A model generated the notes under the pieces. That model saw only the letters and a program-made list of their open reading frames with translations, did not search any database and was not told the DNA's origin. DNA of 64,000 nt, taken from NCBI RefSeq assembly GCF_013141915.1, contig NZ_SROX01000002.1, forward strand, positions 1-64,000, written 5' to 3'. The stretch comes from Cupriavidus necator (lineage in GTDB: Bacteria > Pseudomonadota > Gammaproteobacteria > Burkholderiales > Burkholderiaceae). Positions 1-6,468 of the stretch are shown one piece after another; position 1 is the stretch's first letter, and each line of letters begins with the position of its first letter. Made by a program: the position numbers and the translations under genes.

Positions 1-47
1 CCCCGGAACGCTCGTGATGAACTGAATCTCTCTGCAATGGAGGCAAC

Positions 48-593
48 GTGACCACCCCCGCCACTACCCCAGCAGATCTGCTGCCGTGCCCGTTTTGCGG
101 CGCAGGCGAAACTGTTCTGCACGTCAACAAGGGGACATGGAACGGCCAGGGATATGGCGAGCCCGTGAGTATCGAGATTCGCCATTGGTGCCCGCAGGAA
201 CCTGGGCAGCCATCCCGCCCAATCTTGCGCATCGGCCGCGACGAAGCATCGGCCATCGCCGCGTGGAACCGCCGCGCCACCCCCTCACCGGGGAAGGCGG
301 ATGCAGAGATGGAGGAACGCCCGAGCCTCAGCAACCCGCTGACCGCATACGGCATGCTGGTGCGCGCGCTGCGCATGGTGGCTAACACCAGCCTTTACGA
401 AATGGCCCAAGCCCATGGAGTCAAGCCTTCCGATCTGTCAGCCATGGAATTTGGGCGCAAGCCTGTGACGATTGAGGACGTAGCGATGGCGGATCGATTC
501 TTCGCTGACCGCGGCGTGCAAGGGACCATTTGGCCTTTGACCGCTGCAATGCATGCCGACGCCGCCATCCAGCAGGAGCGGGACAAGCAGTGA
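48..593 (+). CDS. Lar-like zinc-ribbon protein fused to a helix-turn-helix-like domain (phage type)
   Basis: The 181-residue product starts with a region resembling Lar-type restriction-alleviation proteins: 'CPFCG' at residues 14-18, a later 'HWC' at 46-48, and the terminal 'AAWNRRA' typical of that family. Residues 100-170 look like an XRE-type DNA-binding fold ('SLYEMAQAHGVKPSDLSAMEFGRKPV'-like turn, seen as 'YEMAQAHGVKPSDLSAMEFG'). The start is GTG at 48, preceded by TGGAGG 4 bases upstream, so the RBS supports it. Lar-type proteins modulate host restriction in phages; whether this one does is inference, because the second Cys pair is incomplete. The neighbours (an HD protein and a tmRNA/tRNA end) fit a prophage or island edge. 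The element continues left beyond the window. Confidence 0.75.
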   Translation: MTTPATTPADLLPCPFCGAGETVLHVNKGTWNGQGYGEPVSIEIRHWCPQEPGQPSRPILRIGRDEASAIAAWNRRATPSPGKADAEMEERPSLSNPLTAYGMLVRALRMVANTSLYEMAQAHGVKPSDLSAMEFGRKPVTIEDVAMADRFFADRGVQGTIWPLTAAMHADAAIQQERDKQ

Positions 594-643
594 CCCGCAC
601 AGCCCAACGCCTGTATTTTCGATTTACAACGTATCGCCTGTGA

Positions 644-721
644 ATGCAGCAAGCAGCAGAAGAGATCATCGAGACGACCCGCCGGGCATGGCTCGGCGCA
701 GAAACTGGTACGGACAAATGA
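644..721 (+). CDS. Possible 25-codon leader peptide coupled to the HD-domain gene
   Basis: A short frame opens with ATG at 644 and ends in TGA at 719-721. That stop overlaps the ATG of the next gene in an ATGA arrangement, typical of translational coupling. The peptide (about 25 residues, containing 'IIETTRRAWLGAETG') reads like normal protein sequence rather than random GC-rich codons. No clear ribosome binding site is visible. It may be a real phage microprotein or the worn tail of a longer gene. Confidence 0.35.
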   Translation: MQQAAEEIIETTRRAWLGAETGTDK

Positions 722-1230
722 CACTTGCCTACAACGCCATGATGTTCGCCCGCGAGGTCCACAAGGACCAGCGGCGCAAGTACACGAACAACCCATACGC
801 AGACCATCTGGCGGAGGTTGCCGGGATCGTGGCCACTGTCGGTGAAAACGACGATGTGTGGCTGGAGCAAATGATCGCGGTCGCGTGGCTTCATGACTGC
901 GTCGAAGATCAAGGCATCACGTCGACCGAGTTGCTGGAACGATTCGGACTGAAAGTAACGGAAGGCGTGTGCTTGCTGTCCGACCTTGAGACTGGCAACA
1001 GGGCCGAGAGGAAGGCCGCATCCCGCGCGCGCCTTGCCGCTGCTCCTGGCTGGGTCCAGACCATCAAATGCGCCGACCTGATCAGCAACACGTCGAGCAT
1101 CGTCATGCATGATCCGAAGTTCGCCGTCGTCTACCTGGAGGAAAAGCGCCTGCTGCTAGACGTGCTGACGAAAGCCGATCCTCGGCTAGTTGCGATCGCG
1201 CGGGAGCAGGCCGGTTATGAGGTGGAGTAA
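718..1230 (+). CDS. HD-domain phosphohydrolase-like protein of phage/island origin
   Basis: The 170-residue protein resembles the HD domain of RelA/SpoT-like hydrolases (MESH1/YfbR-type). It has 'HKDQRRKYTNNPYADH' near residues 13-28, 'AVAWLHDCVED' around residues 58-68 carrying the metal-binding His-Asp pair, and 'IKCADLISN' further on, where an Asp would complete the site. Such proteins hydrolyse (p)ppGpp or nucleotides; the substrate here is unknown. The frame is open upstream to 553, but the ATG at 718 is preferred because it overlaps the stop of the preceding short frame (ATGA). In-frame alternatives are 640 (GTG) and 688. It is probably part of the same prophage/island as the Lar-like gene and is followed by a terminator. 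Confidence 0.7.
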   Translation: MTLAYNAMMFAREVHKDQRRKYTNNPYADHLAEVAGIVATVGENDDVWLEQMIAVAWLHDCVEDQGITSTELLERFGLKVTEGVCLLSDLETGNRAERKAASRARLAAAPGWVQTIKCADLISNTSSIVMHDPKFAVVYLEEKRLLLDVLTKADPRLVAIAREQAGYEVE

Positions 1231-1416
1231 CTCCGGACGCCGGTTCGATTCCCGATCCGGAATCGAATTGACCGGCCTGAACTTCCAGCCGCCGTGGCAT
1301 TCAACTTATTTGGGGCCGGGTGGATGCGCGGGCCAAGGGCTGGGGCGGCTTTGCGGCGATGGATTCAACTTGCGGCGATGCATCATTGAAGATACTAACG
1401 GCCACAGGGTGTTAGC

Positions 1417-1439
1417 AACGGGGCTTCGGCCTCGTTTTT
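1417..1439 (+). terminator. Rho-independent terminator after the HD-domain gene
   Basis: The stem ACGGGGC/GCCTCGT (one G-U pair) closes on a TTCG tetraloop and is followed by five T residues. It probably ends the rightward phage-type transcript about 190 bases after the HD gene. Confidence 0.75.
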
Positions 1440-1445
1440 CATGGC

Positions 1446-1487
1446 TCGCCCAAGTTTCGCCCAAGTATTCGGGCGAAGTAGCGAAAC
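1446..1487. repeat. Direct repeat plus hairpin next to the attachment site
   Basis: TCGCCCAAGT occurs at 1446-1455 and 1457-1466. The second copy also forms a stem with GGGCGAA at 1471-1477 (TTCGCCC/GGGCGAA, 8-base loop). Short spaced repeats close to an att core are typical of integrase arm-type sites, but this role is inferred. The rest of 1231-1520 contains no gene I can support. Confidence 0.35.
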
Positions 1488-1516
1488 CATAATCAGATCA
1501 AAGACTTACGCGGATT

Positions 1517-1550
1517 GACGTGGCGGGTTCGATTCCCGCCGGCTCCACCA
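1517..1550 (+). other. 3' end of a tmRNA or tRNA gene (T arm, acceptor strand, CCA): probable attachment site
   Basis: GCGGG-TTCGATT-CCCGC forms a perfect T arm, followed by CGGCTCC and ACCA. This is the 3' domain of a tmRNA or tRNA with an encoded CCA. The sequence is close to the end of E. coli tmRNA as I remember it (GCGGG arm, GCTCCACCA end). The preceding 200 bases contain no tRNA cloverleaf and no tmRNA tag-peptide or 5' half. The simplest reading is an att site left by an element integrated at the 3' end of the gene, with the intact copy at the far left end outside the window. A tRNA origin remains possible. Confidence 0.6.
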
Positions 1551-1583
1551 GTATTCAGTCCGATGCAGTACCAGCAGGACCAG

Positions 1584-1618
1584 AAACCCGCGACAGCCCC
1601 GGCTGCGCGGGTTTTTCT
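1584..1618 (+). terminator. Rho-independent terminator downstream of the tmRNA/tRNA end
   Basis: AAACCCGCG (1584-1592) pairs with CGCGGGTTT (1606-1614), with an inner AGCC/GGCT stem, and is followed by TTTCTTT. It lies 34 bases after the CCA end and is probably the original terminator of the displaced RNA gene. Confidence 0.8.
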
Positions 1619-1740
1619 TTGCCTGGCGGCGCCACCATGGCACCGGCACAAGCGCCATCCCCATATTTGGGGATGCCAGGTGCGTCAGGCAGGCCCATCA
1701 TGCGATACGGGCGATCCGCGACTCGCCCGCTGCCACTTGA

Positions 1741-1773
1741 AGCCCTCGTCCACCCTGGCCGAGGGCTTTTTCT
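1741..1773 (+). terminator. Second rho-independent terminator
   Basis: AGCCCTCG (1741-1748) pairs with CGAGGGCT (1760-1767) and a T-rich run follows. No coding gene lies between this and the terminator at 1584-1618, so the interval 1619-1740 either holds a small untranslated transcript or this is a back-up terminator. Confidence 0.75.
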
Positions 1774-1903
1774 TTGGCGCCGGGTCTCCATCGGTGGAAA
1801 GTTCCGACCCAAAAATAGGGCAAGCCTTATCGCTTCATGCGTGTGCTGCTCATATCGTAGCGGCAGACGTTGGCATAAAGATGGTTGCCAGCGGCCGCAA
1901 CCC

Positions 1904-2932
1904 ATGACCCCTGCTATGAACGGAACACACTTTCTTCGAACGCTGCGTCGCTGGCTCGTCGTGTTGGCGTGCATTGCGGCGCCGCACTATGCCTGCGCCG
2001 CGTGCAGCTCCACCCCCGCGATGCCCTATTTGCAGACGCTCGACACCATGGCGGTCGCCGCCAACCTGGCGGTGGGCAGCACGATTCCGGGAACCGTGCG
2101 CAGCTACCAGATCAGCGGCGCCTGCACCTATGTGCAACCGTGGGTAGTGCCGGGCGCGCCCATCGTCTCGTGCTATTACGGTTCGGGTACCGAGGTCATG
2201 CCCGGCGTCTACTCCACCGGCGTGCCGGGCGTCGGTATTCGCCTGCGCAATGCAGCCGGCCAGCCGATGACTAATGCTTCAGGCGTCTGGTGCGACACGC
2301 GTTCGGCAAACCTTGGCTTTCTCAATCCCGATCTGACCTATTCCATCGCGGTAACGATCGAGTTCGTCAAGACCGGCGCGATCTCCACCGGCAGCCTGGA
2401 TCCCTCCCAGACCCGATTTGGTTTTGGCGTCTACAACGGCTCCCTGGATGGCGCGTTGGGGGCAACCAGCAACAATTACATCGGCTTTTCCGGTGTGATC
2501 GCGCTGCGCGAAATCGCCTGCAATATCAACTATCCCACCACCGTCAACTTGCCCACCATCAGCGCCAGCACGCTCGCAGGCCGGGCCGTGAGTGGCAGCA
2601 CCCCGTTCGCCATCCAGTTGACCTGCAACGACAATGCCATTGTCGGCATGACGCTGGACGGCGCCGCGGGCACCCCGGTGATTTCGGCCGCGACCGGCAT
2701 CCTGGGCATTGCCAATGCCGGCACTGCCGGCATTGCCAGCGGCGCGGGCGTGCAAATCGTCGATGCCAGCGGAACGAGACCGGTACCGCTGCAGACGCGC
2801 AATGCCATGGGCAACATCCTGGGCCAGCTTCCTGCAACGTACCGCTTCGGCGCCCGCTATGCCGGCCTCGGCGGCATCCCTTCGCCGGGCCAGGTGACCA
2901 GCGCGATGATCTTTACGATGGACTACCAGTAG
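1904..2932 (+). CDS. Fimbrial adhesin-type protein (type 1 pilin-like C-terminus)
   Basis: This 342-residue secreted protein has a signal peptide ('LRRWLVVLACIAAPHYACA', cleavage near residue 32), a Cys-containing N-terminal part (C34, C59, C81, C114 by eye), and a C-terminal 150 residues like chaperone-usher pilins: 'CNINYPTTVNLPTISAS', 'IQLTCND' and a closing 'TSAMIFTMDYQ' donor-strand motif. Its length and two-part layout match tip adhesins (FimH/MrkD-like) better than a major pilin (about 170 residues). No chaperone or usher is present, so it is orphaned here. Start choice: ATG 1904 or ATG 1916, neither with a clear RBS; the long frame open upstream to 1520 is not credible because it runs through two terminators. 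Confidence 0.7.
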   Translation: MTPAMNGTHFLRTLRRWLVVLACIAAPHYACAACSSTPAMPYLQTLDTMAVAANLAVGSTIPGTVRSYQISGACTYVQPWVVPGAPIVSCYYGSGTEVMPGVYSTGVPGVGIRLRNAAGQPMTNASGVWCDTRSANLGFLNPDLTYSIAVTIEFVKTGAISTGSLDPSQTRFGFGVYNGSLDGALGATSNNYIGFSGVIALREIACNINYPTTVNLPTISASTLAGRAVSGSTPFAIQLTCNDNAIVGMTLDGAAGTPVISAATGILGIANAGTAGIASGAGVQIVDASGTRPVPLQTRNAMGNILGQLPATYRFGARYAGLGGIPSPGQVTSAMIFTMDYQ

Positions 2933-3037
2933 CCGCAACGAATCGCGCATCGGCAAAAAATTGCCGGCGCACGATTCACCGCTACAGCGCGGGCGAAAGA
3001 CTACAATAACCGGTTGCAGTCATTGAAGGCTTTCGCG

Positions 3038-3439
3038 ATGTCCGACCATCCCCGCTTCACCATCAACCGCTCCATGATCGCCCTGGTTCCGGAACAGCCG
3101 TTCCTGGAATGGATCCAGGCAGTCGATCCCCAGCCCGTGGCCGGCCTGACGCTGGAGCAGGTGCGCGAAGACCAGAGCGTGTTCCTGCTGCCCGAGGAAC
3201 TGGCCGATACGCACGAGAACGCCGTACATTGGGTCGAGAAGCGCTGGCAGGCGTTCTTCGAATTCATGCTCGGCGAATGGTTCGACGATTCGGCGTGGCC
3301 CGAGGAACTATCGCTGCAGATGTTTCGCGAGTGGTTCAGCGTGCGCTATCACTCGATGGTGTTCGACATGGCGCCTGACGTACCGGTGATGCACGACGAC
3401 TGGGACGACGAGGACGATTCGTCCGAGCTGCTGCACTGA
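3038..3439 (+). CDS. Conserved hypothetical small acidic protein
   Basis: The 133-residue cytoplasmic protein has no motif I recognise. It is rich in aromatic and acidic residues ('WVEKRWQAFFEFMLGEWFDDS' region, given here as Trp/Phe/Glu-rich residues 70-95) and ends in a strongly acidic tail with 'DDWDDEDDSSE'. There is no signal peptide or membrane segment. The ATG at 3038 is chosen over 3014 because GAAGG lies 8 bases before it. The gene stands alone, convergent with the DUF1854 gene and only 15 bases from its end. Proteins of this kind are seen in Cupriavidus/Ralstonia genomes, but the function is unknown to me. Confidence 0.7.
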   Translation: MSDHPRFTINRSMIALVPEQPFLEWIQAVDPQPVAGLTLEQVREDQSVFLLPEELADTHENAVHWVEKRWQAFFEFMLGEWFDDSAWPEELSLQMFREWFSVRYHSMVFDMAPDVPVMHDDWDDEDDSSELLH

Positions 3440-3454
3440 TCTCCCGGCCGCCCC

Positions 3455-3949
3455 TCAAAGGAAGCGGTCAAGTATCTTGCGGCTGTGCTTGTCCAGCGCC
3501 ATCAGGTCGCGGATCAGGTAATGGATGCCGTGCGTGTCCGAGACCAGCAGCGTGCTGCCGGCCAGGCGCCGGATCGCCTCTTCGCCGCGCAGCACCAGGT
3601 CGGTCTGGCCGCGGTCGGTCTTCACCGTCCACACGCTGGGCGTGGCGTAGGTCGACACACTGACGATACGCTCGATCTCCGGCATGAACTCGCGCGAGGC
3701 CAGTTCCGCCTCGATCATGTCGCGCTCGGCGATCGGCAGGTCTTCCAACCGCGGGATCCATACCACCTCATGCCCGTCGGTGCTCATCATGCCAATGCCG
3801 CCCCGCGGCGCCGAGATCGGGAAGGCGCGCACCGGAACCACGCCCTCGTGGACGGTGCCGTCCTCGGCAATCAGCACCAGGCGGCCGAAAGGATTGCGGT
3901 CGAGCGTAAACACAGGGGCCGGCGCGGCGGCGGCGATGTCATTGGGCAT
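3455..3949 (-). CDS. DUF1854 family protein linked to cyanophycin metabolism
   Basis: The 164-residue soluble protein matches my recollection of the DUF1854 family, which is found next to cyanophycin synthetases in betaproteobacteria. Recognisable segments are 'FTLDRNPFGRLVLIAEDG', 'VPVRAFPISAP', 'HEVVWIPRLEDLP' and 'VKTDRGQTDLVLRGEEAIRRL' (shortened here). It has no catalytic motif, signal peptide or membrane segment. Its start (ATG 3949; the frame is open to 4084) lies inside the last 11 bases of the upstream ABC exporter gene, so the two are almost certainly co-translated. The role is unknown; a regulatory or scaffold subunit of the exporter is an inference from the overlap. Confidence 0.85.
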   Translation of the reverse strand: MPNDIAAAAPAPVFTLDRNPFGRLVLIAEDGTVHEGVVPVRAFPISAPRGGIGMMSTDGHEVVWIPRLEDLPIAERDMIEAELASREFMPEIERIVSVSTYATPSVWTVKTDRGQTDLVLRGEEAIRRLAGSTLLVSDTHGIHYLIRDLMALDKHSRKILDRFL

Positions 3950-6233
3950 GGGCGGTCTCCGGGATCTCGATGGCCTCTTCTGCGTCGTCGTCTTCGGTAT
4001 CGACATTGCGCGCCTGCGCCTGGTAAAGCTTGTAGTACGCGCCTTCGCGCAGCAGCAATTCGTCGTGGCTGCCCACTTCGACAATCTGGCCGCGGTCCAT
4101 CACCACCAGCCGGTCGGCCTTGCGCAGCGTCGACAGACGGTGCGCAATGGCAATGGTGGTACGGCCCTGCACCAGGTTGTCGAGCGCCTTCTGGATTTCC
4201 TTCTCGGTGGCGGTATCGACCGACGAGGTGGCCTCATCCATGATCAGGATGCGCGGGTTGATCAGCAGCGCGCGCGCAATCGAAATGCGCTGGCGCTCGC
4301 CGCCCGACAGCGCCTGGCCGCGTTCACCGACCAGCGAGTCATAGCCGTGCGGCAGCCGCAGGATGAACTCATGCGCGTGGGCGGCCCGCGCGGCGGCAAT
4401 GATCTCTTCACGCGTCGCGTCCGGCTTGCCATAGGCGATGTTGTCCGCGATCGTGCCGAAAAACAGGAACGGCTCCTGCAGCACCAGGCCGATATGGCGG
4501 CGGTACTCCGAAACCGGCAGCGAGCGGATATCGACACCGTCGACACGGATCGCGCCCTCTGACACATCGTAGAAGCGGCAGATCAGGTTGACCAGGGTGC
4601 TCTTGCCCGAGCCGCTGTGGCCGACCAGCCCGATCATCTCGCCCGGCGCGATCGACAGGTTCAGCCCGCGGATCACCGCGCGGTTGCCGTAGCGGAAGCC
4701 CAGGTCACTCATGTCGATGGCGCCCTCGACCCGATCCAGCCGGGCCGGCCGCGCCGGCTCCGGCACGCTCGACACATGGTCGAGGATGTCGAAGATGCGC
4801 TTGGCCCCGGCGGCGGCCTTCTGCGTCACCGAGACGATGCGGCTCATCGAATCCAGCCGCGTATAGAAGCGGCTGATATAGGTCAGGAACGCCACCAGCA
4901 CGCCCACCGTGATGGCACTGTGCGAGACCTGCCAGATGCCGAACACCCATACGATCAGCAGCCCGATCTCGGTCAGCAGCGTTACGGTCGGCGTGAACAG
5001 CGACCAGACCGCGTTGACGCGATCGTTGATCGCGAGGTTATGCTTGTTGGCTTCGCGGAAGCGCGAGACTTCGCGCTTCTCCTGGGCAAAGGCCTTGACC
5101 ACGCGGATGCCCGGGATGGTGTCAGCCAGGACGTTGGTGATTTCGGACCAGATCCGATCGATCTTCTCGAAGCCGTGGCGCAGGCGATCGCGCACCAGGT
5201 GGATCATCCACGCGATAAAGGGCAACGGCACCAGCGTCACCAGGGCGAGCCAGGGGTTGATCGACACCAGGATCGCCGCTGTCATCACGATCATCAGCAC
5301 ATCGGTGGCGAAATCCAGCAGATGCAACGACAGGAACACGCAGATGCGGTCGCTTTCTGAGCCGATGCGCGCCATCAGGTCGCCGGTGCGCTTGCCGCCG
5401 AAATATTCCAACGACAGCTTTAGCAGGTGTTCGTAGGTGGTCGTGCGCAGATCGGCGCCGATACGCTCCGATACCCGCGCCAGCAGATAGGTGCGCGCCC
5501 ATCCCAGCGACCAGGCCACCAGCGCCGCCCCGAGCAACCCGGCGAGGTAGAGGCGCACCAGGCCATAGTCAATCGGGACGCCGTTCTGGAACGGAATCAG
5601 GACCTTGTCCATCAGGGGCATGGTCAGGTATGGCGGCACCAGCGTGGCGGCGGTCGACAGCAGCGTCAGCAAGAAGCCGCCCAGGAGCGGCCAGCGGTAG
5701 GGCCGGGCAAAGCGCCAGAGCCGCAGCAGCGCCCAGGTCGACGGCGGCGTCTCGAGTTCGCGGCTGCATTGGGGACACTGTTCCTCGTCGGGCGGCAGCG
5801 GCGCCTTGCAGGTCGGACACAACACCTCTCCCGCCGCGGCGGCCGGACGCGAAGCGGCGGCGTCGCGCTGGGCCTCGAACTGGTCCGCCAGCCGCAGGGC
5901 CGCCGGATTGTAACCAAGCGTATATCGCCAGCTGGCGAGCCGGCCTGCCGGGCCGCTCAATTCCAGCGTGCCCACCCCTGCGTGATCGGTGTGCGACAGG
6001 CGTAGCGTGGGGGCGATGTTCCATTCCCGCACATTTTTTTCACCGGGGGCGCGGGCAACCATGCGCTGGTCCGTCACAACCAGCCACCCTTGGGTAAAAT
6101 GCAGCCTCGCGTCGAGGTCCAGTGCCAGTCCGGCCAAGACAGTCTCGCCGGGTCGGAGCCACGATCCGGCTTCAGCCCGCCAGGGGTCATCGGCGGCAAG
6201 GGCAGTAGGGACAGGCAGGGCGGACTGGGTCAT
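3939..6233 (-). CDS. ABC exporter half-transporter with PH-like and zinc-ribbon N-terminus, cyanophycin-associated
   Basis: The 764-residue protein has four parts. Residues 1-130 are a PH/GRAM-like domain ('GWLVVTDQRMVARAPG'). Residues 138-155 are a zinc ribbon with two Cys-x2-Cys pairs ('CPTCKAPLPPDEEQCPQC'). Residues 170-460 form a six-helix exporter domain. The C-terminal ATPase has Walker A 'GHSGSGKST' (about 536), 'LSGGERQR' (about 643), Walker B 'ILIMDEATSS' and H-loop 'IAHR'. All ATPase motifs are intact, so it should work as a homodimer in the inner membrane. It is divergent from cphA' across 235 bases and overlaps the DUF1854 gene by 11 bases. Exporters of this family co-occur with cphA; the substrate is unknown. 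The ATG at 6233 was chosen because the domain begins just after it; the frame is open to 6365. Confidence 0.88.
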   Translation of the reverse strand: MTQSALPVPTALAADDPWRAEAGSWLRPGETVLAGLALDLDARLHFTQGWLVVTDQRMVARAPGEKNVREWNIAPTLRLSHTDHAGVGTLELSGPAGRLASWRYTLGYNPAALRLADQFEAQRDAAASRPAAAAGEVLCPTCKAPLPPDEEQCPQCSRELETPPSTWALLRLWRFARPYRWPLLGGFLLTLLSTAATLVPPYLTMPLMDKVLIPFQNGVPIDYGLVRLYLAGLLGAALVAWSLGWARTYLLARVSERIGADLRTTTYEHLLKLSLEYFGGKRTGDLMARIGSESDRICVFLSLHLLDFATDVLMIVMTAAILVSINPWLALVTLVPLPFIAWMIHLVRDRLRHGFEKIDRIWSEITNVLADTIPGIRVVKAFAQEKREVSRFREANKHNLAINDRVNAVWSLFTPTVTLLTEIGLLIVWVFGIWQVSHSAITVGVLVAFLTYISRFYTRLDSMSRIVSVTQKAAAGAKRIFDILDHVSSVPEPARPARLDRVEGAIDMSDLGFRYGNRAVIRGLNLSIAPGEMIGLVGHSGSGKSTLVNLICRFYDVSEGAIRVDGVDIRSLPVSEYRRHIGLVLQEPFLFFGTIADNIAYGKPDATREEIIAAARAAHAHEFILRLPHGYDSLVGERGQALSGGERQRISIARALLINPRILIMDEATSSVDTATEKEIQKALDNLVQGRTTIAIAHRLSTLRKADRLVVMDRGQIVEVGSHDELLLREGAYYKLYQAQARNVDTEDDDAEEAIEIPETAHAQ

Positions 6234-6402
6234 GGATGGCGCGGCGTGCGTCCGGGAGTTGCGGACATTTTGAAACAATTTAGGCCGGGCACGCGCTGGC
6301 GGCCCGTGAATTCGCCCGCAGTATACATAACGATGAACATGCGGGTGGCCTGATGCGTTGCACAATCACTTTTACACCAAGAAAGTCAACCCGCTCTGTG
6401 CT

Positions 6403-6412
6403 GTAACGTTAC
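6403..6412. promoter_or_regulatory. Palindrome GTAACGTTAC in the cphA'/ABC divergent region
   Basis: This perfect 10-base palindrome lies about 57 bases before cphA'. The divergent intergenic region 6234-6468 must hold both promoters; AT-rich stretches occur at 6275-6285 and 6325-6340. An operator role is possible but unsupported beyond symmetry and position. Confidence 0.25.
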
Positions 6413-6468
6413 TGAAAGGTTAGGCTTCCATTTCTCGGGCGTTCCGCCCACTGCCTCAAGCTAATTCA

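Noticed and set aside
1313-1550. A complete tmRNA gene, because GGGGCCG at 1313 could pair with CGGCTCC at 1540
   Set aside because: The 240-base span is too short, lacks a recognisable tag-peptide frame and the conserved 5' sequence after GGGGC; only the 3' domain is convincing.
1520-1903. N-terminal extension of the fimbrial protein frame
   Set aside because: It runs through two rho-independent terminators and non-protein-like sequence; the signal peptide begins after 1904.
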